From contig JALVOC010000089.1 in assembly GCA_027032075.1 (NCBI GenBank), positions 372,001 to 436,000 on the forward strand: a stretch of DNA of 64,000 nucleotides, given 5' to 3'. The notes under the pieces are model-generated. The model was not told where the DNA came from. It saw nothing but the letters and a program-made list of their open reading frames with translations, and searched no databases. Within the stretch, counting starts at the first letter, position 1. Every line of letters starts with the position of its first letter. A program made the position numbers and the translations under genes. The DNA comes from Chromatiales bacterium. Its GTDB lineage: Bacteria; Pseudomonadota; Gammaproteobacteria; UBA6429; Thiohalophilaceae. Shown here in pieces: positions 44,443 to 53,141 of this stretch.

Positions 44443-45408
44443 ATGAGCATAAACACCCCTACATCTGCCCCGGCTGGCGTGCAATTCGTCAAAATCAGTA
44501 GGGATCTGGCCGGGCAGCGGATCGACAATTTCCTGCTGAACCGCCTGAAAGGCGCCCCCCGCAGCCTTATTTACCGCATTCTGCGCCGGGGTGAGGTCAG
44601 AGTGAACAAGGGGCGGACCAAACCCGATTACCGCCTGAAAGCCGGAGACACCCTGCGAATTCCACCGGTGCGCTTGCCGGAACGCAGAAAGGTCACACCG
44701 GGTGAGCGGGTATTGGCGCAACTGGAGCGGGCGATTATCCATGAAGACAGGCAATTGCTGATCCTCAACAAACCGAGTGGCCTGGCGGTGCATGGCGGTA
44801 GCGGGATGAATTACGGGGTTATCGAGGGATTACGGGCCTTGCGGCCTGATGCCCCCTACCTGGAACTGGTGCACCGCCTGGATCGCGATACCTCCGGATG
44901 TCTGTTGATTGCCAAAAAACGCAGCGCCTTGCGCCGCTTGCATGAACTTTTGCGCAATAATGAAATCGATAAACGGTATCTCGCATTGGTAAAGGGACAA
45001 TGGCAGGGTGGCAAACGCACAGTGGATGCGCCGTTACGCAAGAATGTATTGCGTTCGGGGGAGCGGATCGTGCGGGTTGACGACACAGGCAAGGCGGCGC
45101 GAAGCGTGATGCGTCCGCTTGCAACCGCGGACACCGCCAGCCTGATTGAGATCAAACTGGAGACTGGCCGGACTCACCAGGCGCGCGTGCACGCAGCCAC
45201 TATTGGTTATCCCATCGCCGGCGATGAAAAATACGGTGACAGGAATTTTAATCAACTGCTGCGTACCATGGGATTGAAGCGATTGTTCTTGCATGCCCGT
45301 GCCCTGACCTTTCGCTTGAACGAAAACGAACCGGCTATCAGCGTGATCGCCCCCATGCCGGAAGAATTGCAACAGCTGTTACAAAAACTCGAGTTAGCAA
45401 GTGACTGA
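44443..45408 (+). CDS. rluC: 23S rRNA pseudouridine synthase RluC
   Basis: Isomerises U955, U2504 and U2580 of 23S rRNA. The 321-residue protein has an N-terminal S4 RNA-binding domain (about 24-85; RIDNFLLNRLKGAPRSLIYRILRRGEVRVN) and a catalytic domain with Asp147 in HRLDRDTSGCLL. GRTHQARVHAATIGYPIAGDEKYGD is characteristic. Position divergent from rne is typical of RluC. No ribosome-binding site precedes the ATG. Confidence 0.96.
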   Translation: MSINTPTSAPAGVQFVKISRDLAGQRIDNFLLNRLKGAPRSLIYRILRRGEVRVNKGRTKPDYRLKAGDTLRIPPVRLPERRKVTPGERVLAQLERAIIHEDRQLLILNKPSGLAVHGGSGMNYGVIEGLRALRPDAPYLELVHRLDRDTSGCLLIAKKRSALRRLHELLRNNEIDKRYLALVKGQWQGGKRTVDAPLRKNVLRSGERIVRVDDTGKAARSVMRPLATADTASLIEIKLETGRTHQARVHAATIGYPIAGDEKYGDRNFNQLLRTMGLKRLFLHARALTFRLNENEPAISVIAPMPEELQQLLQKLELASD

Positions 45409-46075
45409 AAGAATGACAAAACTCATTGTATTTGACTGGGACGGCACCCTGATGGATTCAGAGGCGCGCATCGTCGCCTGCATGCACGCCGCGATTGCCG
45501 ATACCGGCCTGCCTGGATTGTCTGATGACGCTATCCGCCATATCATCGGTCTCGGATTACGTGAGGCGCTGCAACGATTGTATCCCGATGCGAGCGAGCG
45601 GGATTACCATGATCTCACCCGGCATTACCGGGAGCATTTTCTGCATCTGAACGATACACCCAGCCCCTTGTTTGCTGGCGCTGAGGCATTGCTGCAAAAA
45701 CTGTATGACGCCGGCTATTACCTTGCCATTGCCACGGGTAAAGGCAGGCAGGGACTGGAACGGGCGTTGACGCAGACGGGTTTGAAAGACTATTTTCACT
45801 ATTCCCGTTGTGCCGATGAAACCTTCTCCAAACCGCATCCGCAAATGTTGTTGGACATCATGGCGTGGCTGGGTGTGGAGAGCAGCGAGACCCTGATGAT
45901 CGGTGATACCGAGTTTGATTTGCAAATGGCAGAAAACGCCGGAGCGAAATCCCTTGCGGTGACACACGGGGTGCACGACAAAACACGTTTGCTCGCCTGC
46001 AATCCGCTGGCCTGTGTGGACGATCTCGCGCAGATGCAAGACTGGTTGAATCAATATTTGATGCAGGCGGCATAA
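45401..46075 (+). CDS. HAD phosphatase, phosphoglycolate-phosphatase-like
   Basis: A 224-residue HAD protein with complete motif I FDWDGTLMDS, cap helices (about 18-80), motif II IATGKGR, motif III around KPHPQMLLD, and motif IV MIGDTEFDLQMAENAG. It resembles Gph-type enzymes found between rluC and sppA in many gammaproteobacteria; the substrate is not assignable. GTG start overlaps rluC by 8 bp; an ATG at 45413 is an alternative. Confidence 0.9.
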   Translation: MTERMTKLIVFDWDGTLMDSEARIVACMHAAIADTGLPGLSDDAIRHIIGLGLREALQRLYPDASERDYHDLTRHYREHFLHLNDTPSPLFAGAEALLQKLYDAGYYLAIATGKGRQGLERALTQTGLKDYFHYSRCADETFSKPHPQMLLDIMAWLGVESSETLMIGDTEFDLQMAENAGAKSLAVTHGVHDKTRLLACNPLACVDDLAQMQDWLNQYLMQAA

Positions 46076-46093
46076 ACACAGAAGGAAAACGAC

Positions 46094-47068
46094 ATGTTTG
46101 GTGATACTCCCGATAAAACGGATGAAAAAGACGACAGCTGGCAAAAAGAGGTGGTAAATCGCCTGGCGTTCGCCGCCCTGAATGAACAACGTCGCAGCCG
46201 CCGCTGGAATATTTTCTTCAAGAGCCTGTTCCTGGCCTATCTGTTCCTGATCTTTTTTGCGATTTATCTTCCGGAGAAACCCGGCGAGGGGGCGTTGAGC
46301 GTCGGTAAACACACCGCCCTGGTGGAACTGCAGGGAGTCATTGCCGACAACACTGAAGCCAACGCGGATTCCATCGTCCGCGGATTGCGTGCCGCCTTTG
46401 AGGACAGGAATACGGCCGGCATCATTTTACGGATCAACAGTCCGGGGGGCAGCCCGGTGCAGGCAGGCTATGTCTATGATGAAATCAAGCGCCTGCGCAA
46501 GGAATATCCCGAGATCAAACTCTATGCGGTGATAACCGATATGTGCGCTTCCGGTGGTTACTATGTTGCCGCTGCCGCGGATGAAATATATGCCGACAAG
46601 GCCAGTGTGGTGGGCTCGATTGGTGTTTTGATGAATGGTTTCGGCTTTGTCGATGCCATGAAAAAACTGGGAATTGAACGGCGCCTCTATACCGCCGGGG
46701 AACACAAAGGAATGTTGGATCCCTTTTCCAGGGAAAACCCGGAAGACGTCGCCCACATCAAAAACATGTTAAACACCATTCACCAGCAGTTCATCAATGT
46801 AGTCAAACAGGGTAGAGGCGATCGCCTCAAGGATGATCCAAAAATCTTCTCCGGCTTGTTCTGGACCGGCGAAGAGAGTCTCAAACTGGGATTGATCGAT
46901 GGTCTCGGCAGCAGCGGTTATGTGGCTCGGGAAATTATCAAGCAGGAGAAGGTGGTCGATTTCACTCCCCGGCCCGATTACCTGGATCGTTTTGCCGAAC
47001 GGTTTGGCGCCAGTATGAGCAAGGTCATCATGGACATGCTCGGTGGAAAAACCGCATCGATGCAATAG
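46094..47068 (+). CDS. sppA: Signal peptide peptidase SppA (short single-domain type)
   Basis: Membrane-anchored serine protease of family S49 that degrades cleaved signal peptides. The 324-residue protein has a cytosolic N-terminal stretch, one membrane helix (41-58) and the S49 domain with INSPGGSP, Ser153 in CASGGYYVAAAADEIYADKASVVGSIGVL and Lys205 in AGEHKGMLDPFS. It is half the length of E. coli SppA, i.e. the 36-kDa-type form. It follows the HAD gene by 18 bp. Confidence 0.94.
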   Translation: MFGDTPDKTDEKDDSWQKEVVNRLAFAALNEQRRSRRWNIFFKSLFLAYLFLIFFAIYLPEKPGEGALSVGKHTALVELQGVIADNTEANADSIVRGLRAAFEDRNTAGIILRINSPGGSPVQAGYVYDEIKRLRKEYPEIKLYAVITDMCASGGYYVAAAADEIYADKASVVGSIGVLMNGFGFVDAMKKLGIERRLYTAGEHKGMLDPFSRENPEDVAHIKNMLNTIHQQFINVVKQGRGDRLKDDPKIFSGLFWTGEESLKLGLIDGLGSSGYVAREIIKQEKVVDFTPRPDYLDRFAERFGASMSKVIMDMLGGKTASMQ

Positions 47069-47135
47069 GCACAAAAGCCGCACGGAATGAACAATCCCCT
47101 GCCTGCCGCCAGCAGTGGCAAGGCCGGGCGGGCCG

Positions 47136-47711
47136 TCAGATCACTTCGAATCCTTCTTTCTCCAGCATGCGGATCAGACGGATCAGCGGCAGGCCGATAA
47201 GGGTGTTGGGATCATCCCCCTCGAGACGTTCGAACAGGGCGATCCCCAAACCTTCCGACTTGAAACTCCCGGCGCTGTTGTATGGTTGCTCTGCCTTGAG
47301 ATAATTCTCGATTTGTTGCCGCGACAACTGGCGAAAGACCACATGGAAGGGCACCACTTCGGCCTGCACCCTGCCCGTGGCAGCATTCAGCAGCGCAAGG
47401 CCGGTGAGAAAAGTAACGCGTTTACCCGCTGCCAGTTCCAGTTGCGCTACCGCGTTTTCATGATTCCCGGGTTTGCCCAGAATTTCATCACCGATTACAG
47501 CAACCTGATCCGAGCCGATCACCAATCCTTCCTTTAGCTGTGCCGCAATCGCCCGGGCCTTGGCGATGGCCAGCCGTTCCACCAGTTGTTGCGGCGATTC
47601 CCCCGGCAGGGGTGTCTCATCAACCTCCGGTGCCATCGTCTCAAAGGTCAAACGGAGTTTTTCCAGGATGGCTTTTCTAAAGGGTGAGGTGGAAGCAAGT
47701 ATCAGGCGCAT
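47136..47711 (-). CDS. yceF: Maf-like nucleotide pyrophosphatase (YceF subfamily, m7GTP)
   Basis: A 191-residue Maf protein with [40 protein letters not shown] and the C-terminal [27 protein letters not shown] in the first motif and the [10 protein letters not shown] ending are the YceF (7-methyl-GTP) subfamily type, not the YhdE type. It removes modified nucleotides. In E. coli it lies between rluC and yceD; here it is at the end of a minus-strand unit behind pycB. Confidence 0.93.
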   Translation of the reverse strand: MRLILASTSPFRKAILEKLRLTFETMAPEVDETPLPGESPQQLVERLAIAKARAIAAQLKEGLVIGSDQVAVIGDEILGKPGNHENAVAQLELAAGKRVTFLTGLALLNAATGRVQAEVVPFHVVFRQLSRQQIENYLKAEQPYNSAGSFKSEGLGIALFERLEGDDPNTLIGLPLIRLIRMLEKEGFEVI

Positions 47712-47804
47712 ATCGACTCGGGAAGAGGAAACAAATGTTCATTATAAAACACAGAAGCCGCGGTGGCATCCAGCGATACAGGCCGGGGAGGAGAGCCGTG
47801 GCAT

Positions 47805-49631
47805 TTATTCTATTTCGATCAATGCTTCATCCGGCGTGACGCTTTCGCCTTTTTTTACATGAATCTCGGTAACCACACCGGAAACGGGCGCCTGTACTTC
47901 GGTTTCCATTTTCATTGCTTCGGTGATGAGGACGGGATCGCCGGCTTTCACTTCGTCACCGACATTGACCAGGATATCCACAATCGTGCCCGGCATCGAA
48001 GTGGTGACATCACCCGGTCCGGTGGCGCGGGGTCGTTGCCCGGATCGTGCCGGTGTGGTTTTTTGCCCGCCTTCGCCTTCACTTTCCAGTTCAATCTCTT
48101 CCAGCGGTTCCAGCAGAACCTCTTCCGGCACACCATCGATGCTGAGGTAATAGGGCCGCTTGTCATGGGTGGTATATCCCTTGCCGGTGATTTTGACATG
48201 ATGGGTTTCCCCGTGCAGGATGACATTGAATTCGGTAGCGGCTTTTTTGCCGTTGACACTGTCGCTGTCAGCCGGTTCCAACGGCTCCGGCATGAGGGTA
48301 CCGGCTTCCCGTTGTTCCAGGAATTCACGCCCGATGTCGGGGAACATGGCATAGGTCAGCACATCCTCTTCCGACTTGGCCAGCGTACTGATGTCCTGGC
48401 GCAGTTTGTCCATCTCGTTGGGAATGAGATCCGCCGGGCGGCATTCAATCACATCCTCATTCCCAATCGCCATGTGCCGCACCTGGGGACTGATTTTACC
48501 CAGCGCCTTGCCGTAGCGGCCCTGCAAGTAGAGTTTGACCTCATTGGTGATGGTTTTATAACGATCCCCCGTCAACACATTGAGCACCGCCTGGGTACCG
48601 ACGATCTGCGAGGTGGGGGTCACCAATGGCGGATAGCCGAGTTCCTTGCGCACGCGCGGTATTTCTTCCAGCACTTCGGTCATTCTGTTCAGCGCATCCT
48701 GCTCCTTCAACTGATTGGACAAGTTGGAAATCATGCCGCCGGGAACCTGGTTGACCTGAACCCGGGTATCAATGCCGGTAAATTCACTTTCAAACTGATG
48801 GTATTTCTTGCGGATTTCGCGAAAATAAAAACCGATCTCCTGTAACAGCGGCAAATCCAGTCCTGTGTCGTAATCGGTGTGATGAAACGCCGCCACCATG
48901 CTTTCCGTCGGCGGGTGGCTGGTGCCGCCGGAGAAAGGGGAGATGGCGGTGTCGATGCCTGCTGCACCGTTCTCCACCGCCTTGTAGTGGCACATACTGG
49001 CAAGACCCGCAGTGGCATGGGTATGAACAAAGACAGGGATATCCAGTTCATCCACCAGGGTACGGATCAATTTTGCGGTGACATCGGGGGTGAGCAGGCC
49101 GGCCATATCCTTGATACAGACACTGTCACATCCCATTTCCTGCATTTCCACTCCCAGCTGGAGAAAACGCTCGAGCGTATGAATGGGGCTGGTGGTATAA
49201 CAAATCGCTCCCTGCGCATGTTTGCCGGCTTTTTTCACCGCTTCGACAGAGACCCGGATATTCCGCATGTCATTCATCGCATCAAAAATACGGAATATAT
49301 CCATGCCGTTATCCGCGACACGCGCGACAAAGGCCTTCACCACGTCATCCGCATAATGGCGGTAACCCAACAGGTTTTGGCCGCGCAGCAACATTTGCAA
49401 CTTTGTCTTCGGCAGGGCTTCGCGTAATTTACGCAGGCGTTCCCAAGGATCCTCTTTCAAAAAGCGCACACAGGCGTCAAAGGTGGCGCCACCCCACATT
49501 TCCAGCGACCAGAACCCGACCTTGTCGAGGCGGTCACAAATCGGCAGCATGTCCTCGGTGCGCATGCGTGTGGCGATCAAGGACTGATGGGCATCGCGCA
49601 GAACGGTTTCGGTAATTTTCACCTGTGGCAT
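47805..49631 (-). CDS. pycB: Pyruvate carboxylase subunit B (carboxyltransferase with biotin carrier)
   Basis: Transfers the carboxyl group from biotin to pyruvate, giving oxaloacetate. The 608-residue protein has an HMGL-like TIM barrel (ETVLRDAHQSLIATRMRTEDM, VCIKDMAGLLTPDV, VHTHATAGL), a conserved carboxylase domain and a biotinyl domain with Lys574 in ITEAMKMETEVQ. There is no sodium-pump partner nearby, and a biotin carboxylase lies directly upstream, so the two-subunit pyruvate carboxylase is favoured over oxaloacetate decarboxylase OadA. It provides anaplerotic oxaloacetate. Confidence 0.87.
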   Translation of the reverse strand: MPQVKITETVLRDAHQSLIATRMRTEDMLPICDRLDKVGFWSLEMWGGATFDACVRFLKEDPWERLRKLREALPKTKLQMLLRGQNLLGYRHYADDVVKAFVARVADNGMDIFRIFDAMNDMRNIRVSVEAVKKAGKHAQGAICYTTSPIHTLERFLQLGVEMQEMGCDSVCIKDMAGLLTPDVTAKLIRTLVDELDIPVFVHTHATAGLASMCHYKAVENGAAGIDTAISPFSGGTSHPPTESMVAAFHHTDYDTGLDLPLLQEIGFYFREIRKKYHQFESEFTGIDTRVQVNQVPGGMISNLSNQLKEQDALNRMTEVLEEIPRVRKELGYPPLVTPTSQIVGTQAVLNVLTGDRYKTITNEVKLYLQGRYGKALGKISPQVRHMAIGNEDVIECRPADLIPNEMDKLRQDISTLAKSEEDVLTYAMFPDIGREFLEQREAGTLMPEPLEPADSDSVNGKKAATEFNVILHGETHHVKITGKGYTTHDKRPYYLSIDGVPEEVLLEPLEEIELESEGEGGQKTTPARSGQRPRATGPGDVTTSMPGTIVDILVNVGDEVKAGDPVLITEAMKMETEVQAPVSGVVTEIHVKKGESVTPDEALIEIE

Positions 49632-49660
49632 GGGAGACTCTTCTATTTCTGTTATTGTGG

Positions 49661-51079
49661 TTACAGACCCATATTGGCTGCCAGCACCGCTGCGATGGCA
49701 GCCGCTATTTCACGGTTGGATTGTCTGACAGAATAATTGGTCAATTCCGGATGTGCTTCCACGAATCCGGTATTGAACTTGCCGGTTTGAAACTCGGCAT
49801 TGCGTAAAATTTCCAGATGATAGGGTATGGTGGTTTTGACACCGTAGACACCGATATCGCGCAATGCCCGGATGGCGCGATCAATCAGGCCGTCCCACGT
49901 CAACGACCAGACGATGAGTTTGGCGCACATGGAATCGTAGTAGGGCGGGATTTCATAGCCGGTATAAATCGCCCCATCGGTTCTCACCCCCGGCCCGCCA
50001 GTGGCAAAGTAGCGGGTAATGCGGCCGAAACTGGGCAAAAAGTCGTTCTTGGGATCTTCGGCATTGATGCGAAACTCGATGGCATAGCCACGGCGCTGGA
50101 CTTCTTCCTGGCTGAAACGCAGCTTCAGCCCGGAAGCGATGCGGATCTGTTCCTGTACGATATCGATACCGGTGATCTCCTCCGTAACCGGATGTTCCAC
50201 CTGCAGACGTGTGTTCATTTCCATGAAATAGAAGTTATCACCACTGTCCATGAGAAACTCCACCGTTCCCGCATTGGTGTAATGACAGGCTTTCGCCGCC
50301 CGCACCGCCAGATCACCCAATAAACTGCGTTGCTCATCGGTAAGCTGCGGGGAAGGGGCGATTTCGATTAATTTCTGGTGGCGCCGCTGGATGGAGCAAT
50401 CGCGTTCAAACAGATGGATGACGTTACCATGTTGATCCGCCAGAATCTGGACTTCGATATGGCGCGGGTTGGCGATGAATTTCTCGAGAAAAACCTCGGC
50501 GTTGCCGAAGGCCTTGGCGGCTTCGGAGATCACCCGATCGTAATTGCGGCGCAGCTCCCCCGCATTGTTGCAGCGCCGGATACCACGGCCACCGCCACCG
50601 GAGGTCGCCTTGAGCATGATGGGATAGCCGATCTCCTTGGCGATGCTGATCGCTTCGTCGAGGCTCCCGACATTGCCCTCACTCCCCGGGGTAATCGGAA
50701 TGCCGGCCTGCCGCATGGTCTGGCGCGCGGCCGTCTTGTCCCCCATCTGGCGGATGACCGATGGGGCCGGGCCGATAAAACGGATACCGCGGCGTGTGCA
50801 AATCTCCGCCAATTCGGGATTTTCCGACAAAAATCCGTAACCGGGATGCAGTGCATCACAACCGGTAGCGATTGCCAGATTGACCAGCCGGTGTGCGTTG
50901 AGGTAACCGGCGACAGTGTCAGGGCCCAGACTGTAGGCCTCATCCGCCTTTTTCACATGGAGGCTGTAGCGGTCTGCTTCTGCAAACACGGCCACAGACT
51001 TGATGCCCATTTCGGCACAAGCCCTTACTATCCGTACTGCTATTTCGCCCCGATTGGCAATGAGGATCTTTTTTATCAT
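49661..51079 (-). CDS. pycA: Pyruvate carboxylase subunit A (biotin carboxylase, AccC-like)
   Basis: ATP- and bicarbonate-dependent carboxylation of biotin. The 472-residue protein has an ATP-grasp fold: ILIANRGEIAVRIVRAC, HPGYGFLSENPELAE, KATSGGGGRGIRRC, FEKFIANPRHIEVQ-like segment, ERDCSIQRRHQKLIEIAPS and EMNTRLQVEHPVTEEITGID. Lengthened compared with AccC (about 449) by a C-terminal extension, as in PycA. It lies 29 bp before pycB. The fab genes upstream lack an accB neighbour, arguing against an AccC role here. Confidence 0.87.
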   Translation of the reverse strand: MIKKILIANRGEIAVRIVRACAEMGIKSVAVFAEADRYSLHVKKADEAYSLGPDTVAGYLNAHRLVNLAIATGCDALHPGYGFLSENPELAEICTRRGIRFIGPAPSVIRQMGDKTAARQTMRQAGIPITPGSEGNVGSLDEAISIAKEIGYPIMLKATSGGGGRGIRRCNNAGELRRNYDRVISEAAKAFGNAEVFLEKFIANPRHIEVQILADQHGNVIHLFERDCSIQRRHQKLIEIAPSPQLTDEQRSLLGDLAVRAAKACHYTNAGTVEFLMDSGDNFYFMEMNTRLQVEHPVTEEITGIDIVQEQIRIASGLKLRFSQEEVQRRGYAIEFRINAEDPKNDFLPSFGRITRYFATGGPGVRTDGAIYTGYEIPPYYDSMCAKLIVWSLTWDGLIDRAIRALRDIGVYGVKTTIPYHLEILRNAEFQTGKFNTGFVEAHPELTNYSVRQSNREIAAAIAAVLAANMGL

Positions 51080-51136
51080 TTTTGACGCAGTCTTAACGGA
51101 GCAACCGTCATACCCATTAACAGTTCAGTGACTTAC

Positions 51137-51165
51137 TGTGTATGTGATGCCCATGTGGCTGTCAA
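51137..51165 (-). promoter_or_regulatory. Candidate promoter of pycA-pycB-maf
   Basis: On the minus strand, a perfect -35 TTGACA is followed after 17 bp by a weak -10, TACACA. It is 58 bp upstream of the pycA ATG at its nearest end. The -10 mismatches make this tentative; an activator may be needed. Confidence 0.4.
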
Positions 51166-51228
51166 GCAGGCAAATCAGCTTTTTCAGCGGGCAGGGGTCA
51201 CGGAACAAACGGATCCACAAGGATTTTT

Positions 51229-51258
51229 TTGACACCCGGGGGGCTGCCCCGATACAAT
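51229..51258 (+). promoter_or_regulatory. Strong sigma-70 type promoter of the yceD-rpmF unit
   Basis: TTGACA (51229-51234), 18-bp spacer and TACAAT (51253-51258). Transcription would begin near 51265, so the yceD ATG at 51268 would have a leader of about three bases or none. The hexamers are almost consensus. Confidence 0.7.
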
Positions 51259-51267
51259 TCGCGGCTT

Positions 51268-51822
51268 ATGTCGAGACGGCTGGAACGCTTGCCTGTACAG
51301 GTTGATCCCTTCCGTCTGGCGCAAGCCGGACGCGTATTTGAGGGCGAGATTCCCTTGCGTCAGATGAAACGCTTACAGCCACTGCTGTATTCACACGGCA
51401 ATACGGTCAGAGCGGCGCTGGAGTTCGGAATAGACAGCCTGGGCGTGAGTTTTCTCAGCGGCCGGATCCAGGCAGAACTGGAAGTTGTCTGTCAGCGTTG
51501 CCTGGAGCCCATGGGCATGACGGCGGATATCCGTTTTGATCTGGCCTTCGTGCATCAGGCAATCGAGGGCGAATCGATACCGGAGCCCTATGAACCATAT
51601 GTGGTGGAATCTGTCCCAGTTACGTTGACAGACATAATCGAGGACGAACTCCTGTTGTTTCTGCCGCCGATAACACGGCATGAACTGGAAGTTTGTCCGG
51701 CGAGAAACCGGGTTCAAATGAAAGAACCGGCAGGCAAGGATACGGCGAAGCAGGCTGAGGAACAACGGCACAATCCGTTCAGCGTGCTTGCGAATTTAAA
51801 GACACCCAACAAAGTTAAATGA
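51268..51822 (+). CDS. yceD: YceD/DUF177 family protein
   Basis: A 184-residue protein of the YceD family, encoded just before ribosomal protein L32 across bacteria and linked to 23S rRNA maturation in some lineages. It begins MSRRLERLPVQVDPFRLAQAGRVFEGEIPLRQM, with the conserved VVCQRCLEPM cysteine pair, and a C-terminal region DIIEDELLLFLP and CPARNRV. ATG 51268 was chosen for the family N-terminus; no Shine-Dalgarno is present because the promoter lies directly upstream. Only 9 bp separate it from rpmF. Confidence 0.93.
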   Translation: MSRRLERLPVQVDPFRLAQAGRVFEGEIPLRQMKRLQPLLYSHGNTVRAALEFGIDSLGVSFLSGRIQAELEVVCQRCLEPMGMTADIRFDLAFVHQAIEGESIPEPYEPYVVESVPVTLTDIIEDELLLFLPPITRHELEVCPARNRVQMKEPAGKDTAKQAEEQRHNPFSVLANLKTPNKVK

Positions 51823-51831
51823 GGTTTCAGC

Positions 51832-52011
51832 ATGGCTGTACAAAAAAACCGAAAGACTCCATCCAAACGTGGCATGCGTCGTTCCCATGATGCGTTGAAA
51901 ACGTCCGCGCTTTCCATCGAACCGACAACCGGCGAAACGCACTTGCGCCACCATGTCAGCCCTGACGGTTACTATCGTGGCCGCAGGATCCTGGACAGCG
52001 GCGACGAATAA
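51832..52011 (+). CDS. rpmF: 50S ribosomal protein L32
   Basis: A 59-residue basic protein: [22 protein letters not shown] and the conserved [12 protein letters not shown]. It is a component of the large subunit. AATGAGG precedes the start. The gene is followed by the very stable hairpin at 52038-52067. Confidence 0.98.
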   Translation: MAVQKNRKTPSKRGMRRSHDALKTSALSIEPTTGETHLRHHVSPDGYYRGRRILDSGDE

Positions 52012-52037
52012 ACGTCCCGTCTCATGGCAGGTTGCAG

Positions 52038-52067
52038 GTACGGGACATGGGCAACCATGTCCCGTAC
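52038..52067 (+). terminator. Perfect 13-bp hairpin with GCAA tetraloop between rpmF and plsX
   Basis: GTACGGGACATGG, loop GCAA, CCATGTCCCGTAC, followed by TTGTTTAATG. It lies 26 bp after the rpmF stop and 42 bp before the plsX ATG. The stem is fully paired and GCAA is a GNRA loop. The U-run is weak, so it may be a partial terminator, a processing or a stability element. Confidence 0.6.
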
Positions 52068-52109
52068 TTGTTTAATGACTATAAAAATCGAAATCTACCA
52101 AGCGCTTAC

Positions 52110-53141
52110 ATGACAACAGATACAACGATTGCACTGGATTGCATGGGAGGGGATTTTGGTCCCGAGGTCGTTATTCCGGCAGCTTTGACATCACTGGCAC
52201 AGCATCCGGCTTTACATATCATACTTGTCGGTCAGCAACCCTATATTGAAGAAGCCCTGCAGCAACATGGTGGCAAGGCGAATACACGTATCACCATCCA
52301 TCATGCTTCCCAGGTGGTTACTTCGAAAGAGCCCCCTTCCAAGGCGCTGCGCGGCAAGAAAGACTCCTCCATGCGAGTCGCGATCAATCTGGTCAAGGAA
52401 GGCACCGCTCAGGCCTGTGTGAGCGCAGGAAATACCGGCGCCTTGATGGCGACGGCACGCTTTGTATTGAAAACCCTACCCGGTATCGATCGGCCGTCTA
52501 TTTGCAAGGTCCTGCCCAATATCAAAGGTGGACACACCCATGTGCTCGATCTTGGCGCCAATGTGGATTCCAGCGCCGAGAGCCTGATGGAGTTTGCTGT
52601 GATGGGTTCTGCCCTTGCCCAGGCGGTTGATGACAATCCACAGCCAACGGTGGGATTGCTGAATATCGGGGAAGAAGAGATCAAGGGCAACGAGCGGGTG
52701 AAGGAAGCATCGCGCCTGCTGGCCGAGAGCAGCCTGAACTATATCGGCTATGTCGAAGGCGATGGTATTTACATGGGCGATGCCGACGTGGTGGTCTGTG
52801 ATGGCTTTGTCGGGAATGTCATGTTAAAAACCACAGAAGGGGTGGCGAAAATGATCAGCCACTATATCAAAGAAGAATTCAAACGCAATCTGCTGACAAA
52901 ATTGAGCGGGCTGCTCGCCATGCCGGTGTTGAAGGCGTTTCGCAAACGTATCGATCCGCGGGAATACAACGGTGCCAGTTTGTTGGGATTGCAGGGGATC
53001 GTGATAAAAAGCCATGGCGGCGCCGATGCCTATGCGTTCAGCCAGGCAATCTCCGAGGCAGTAGTGGAAGTGAAAAAGAATGTTCCGGAGCTGATCACCA
53101 ATCAGCTGGACGCTGAACTTGTTAAGAGGCAGGCAAGTTGA
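52110..53141 (+). CDS. plsX: Phosphate acyltransferase PlsX
   Basis: Converts acyl-ACP to acyl-phosphate for phospholipid synthesis. The 343-residue protein has [40 protein letters not shown] and [18 protein letters not shown] 52110 gives [10 protein letters not shown]; the frame is open further up to 52032, but that region holds the hairpin and is not coding. No ribosome site is visible before the ATG. It overlaps fabH by 4 bp. Confidence 0.95.
   Translation: MTTDTTIALDCMGGDFGPEVVIPAALTSLAQHPALHIILVGQQPYIEEALQQHGGKANTRITIHHASQVVTSKEPPSKALRGKKDSSMRVAINLVKEGTAQACVSAGNTGALMATARFVLKTLPGIDRPSICKVLPNIKGGHTHVLDLGANVDSSAESLMEFAVMGSALAQAVDDNPQPTVGLLNIGEEEIKGNERVKEASRLLAESSLNYIGYVEGDGIYMGDADVVVCDGFVGNVMLKTTEGVAKMISHYIKEEFKRNLLTKLSGLLAMPVLKAFRKRIDPREYNGASLLGLQGIVIKSHGGADAYAFSQAISEAVVEVKKNVPELITNQLDAELVKRQAS

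Noticed and set aside
47763-48845. 360-codon plus-strand frame opposite pycB
   Set aside because: Shadow of the GC-rich third positions of pycB; low-complexity composition (many Phe, Gly, His) and no motif.
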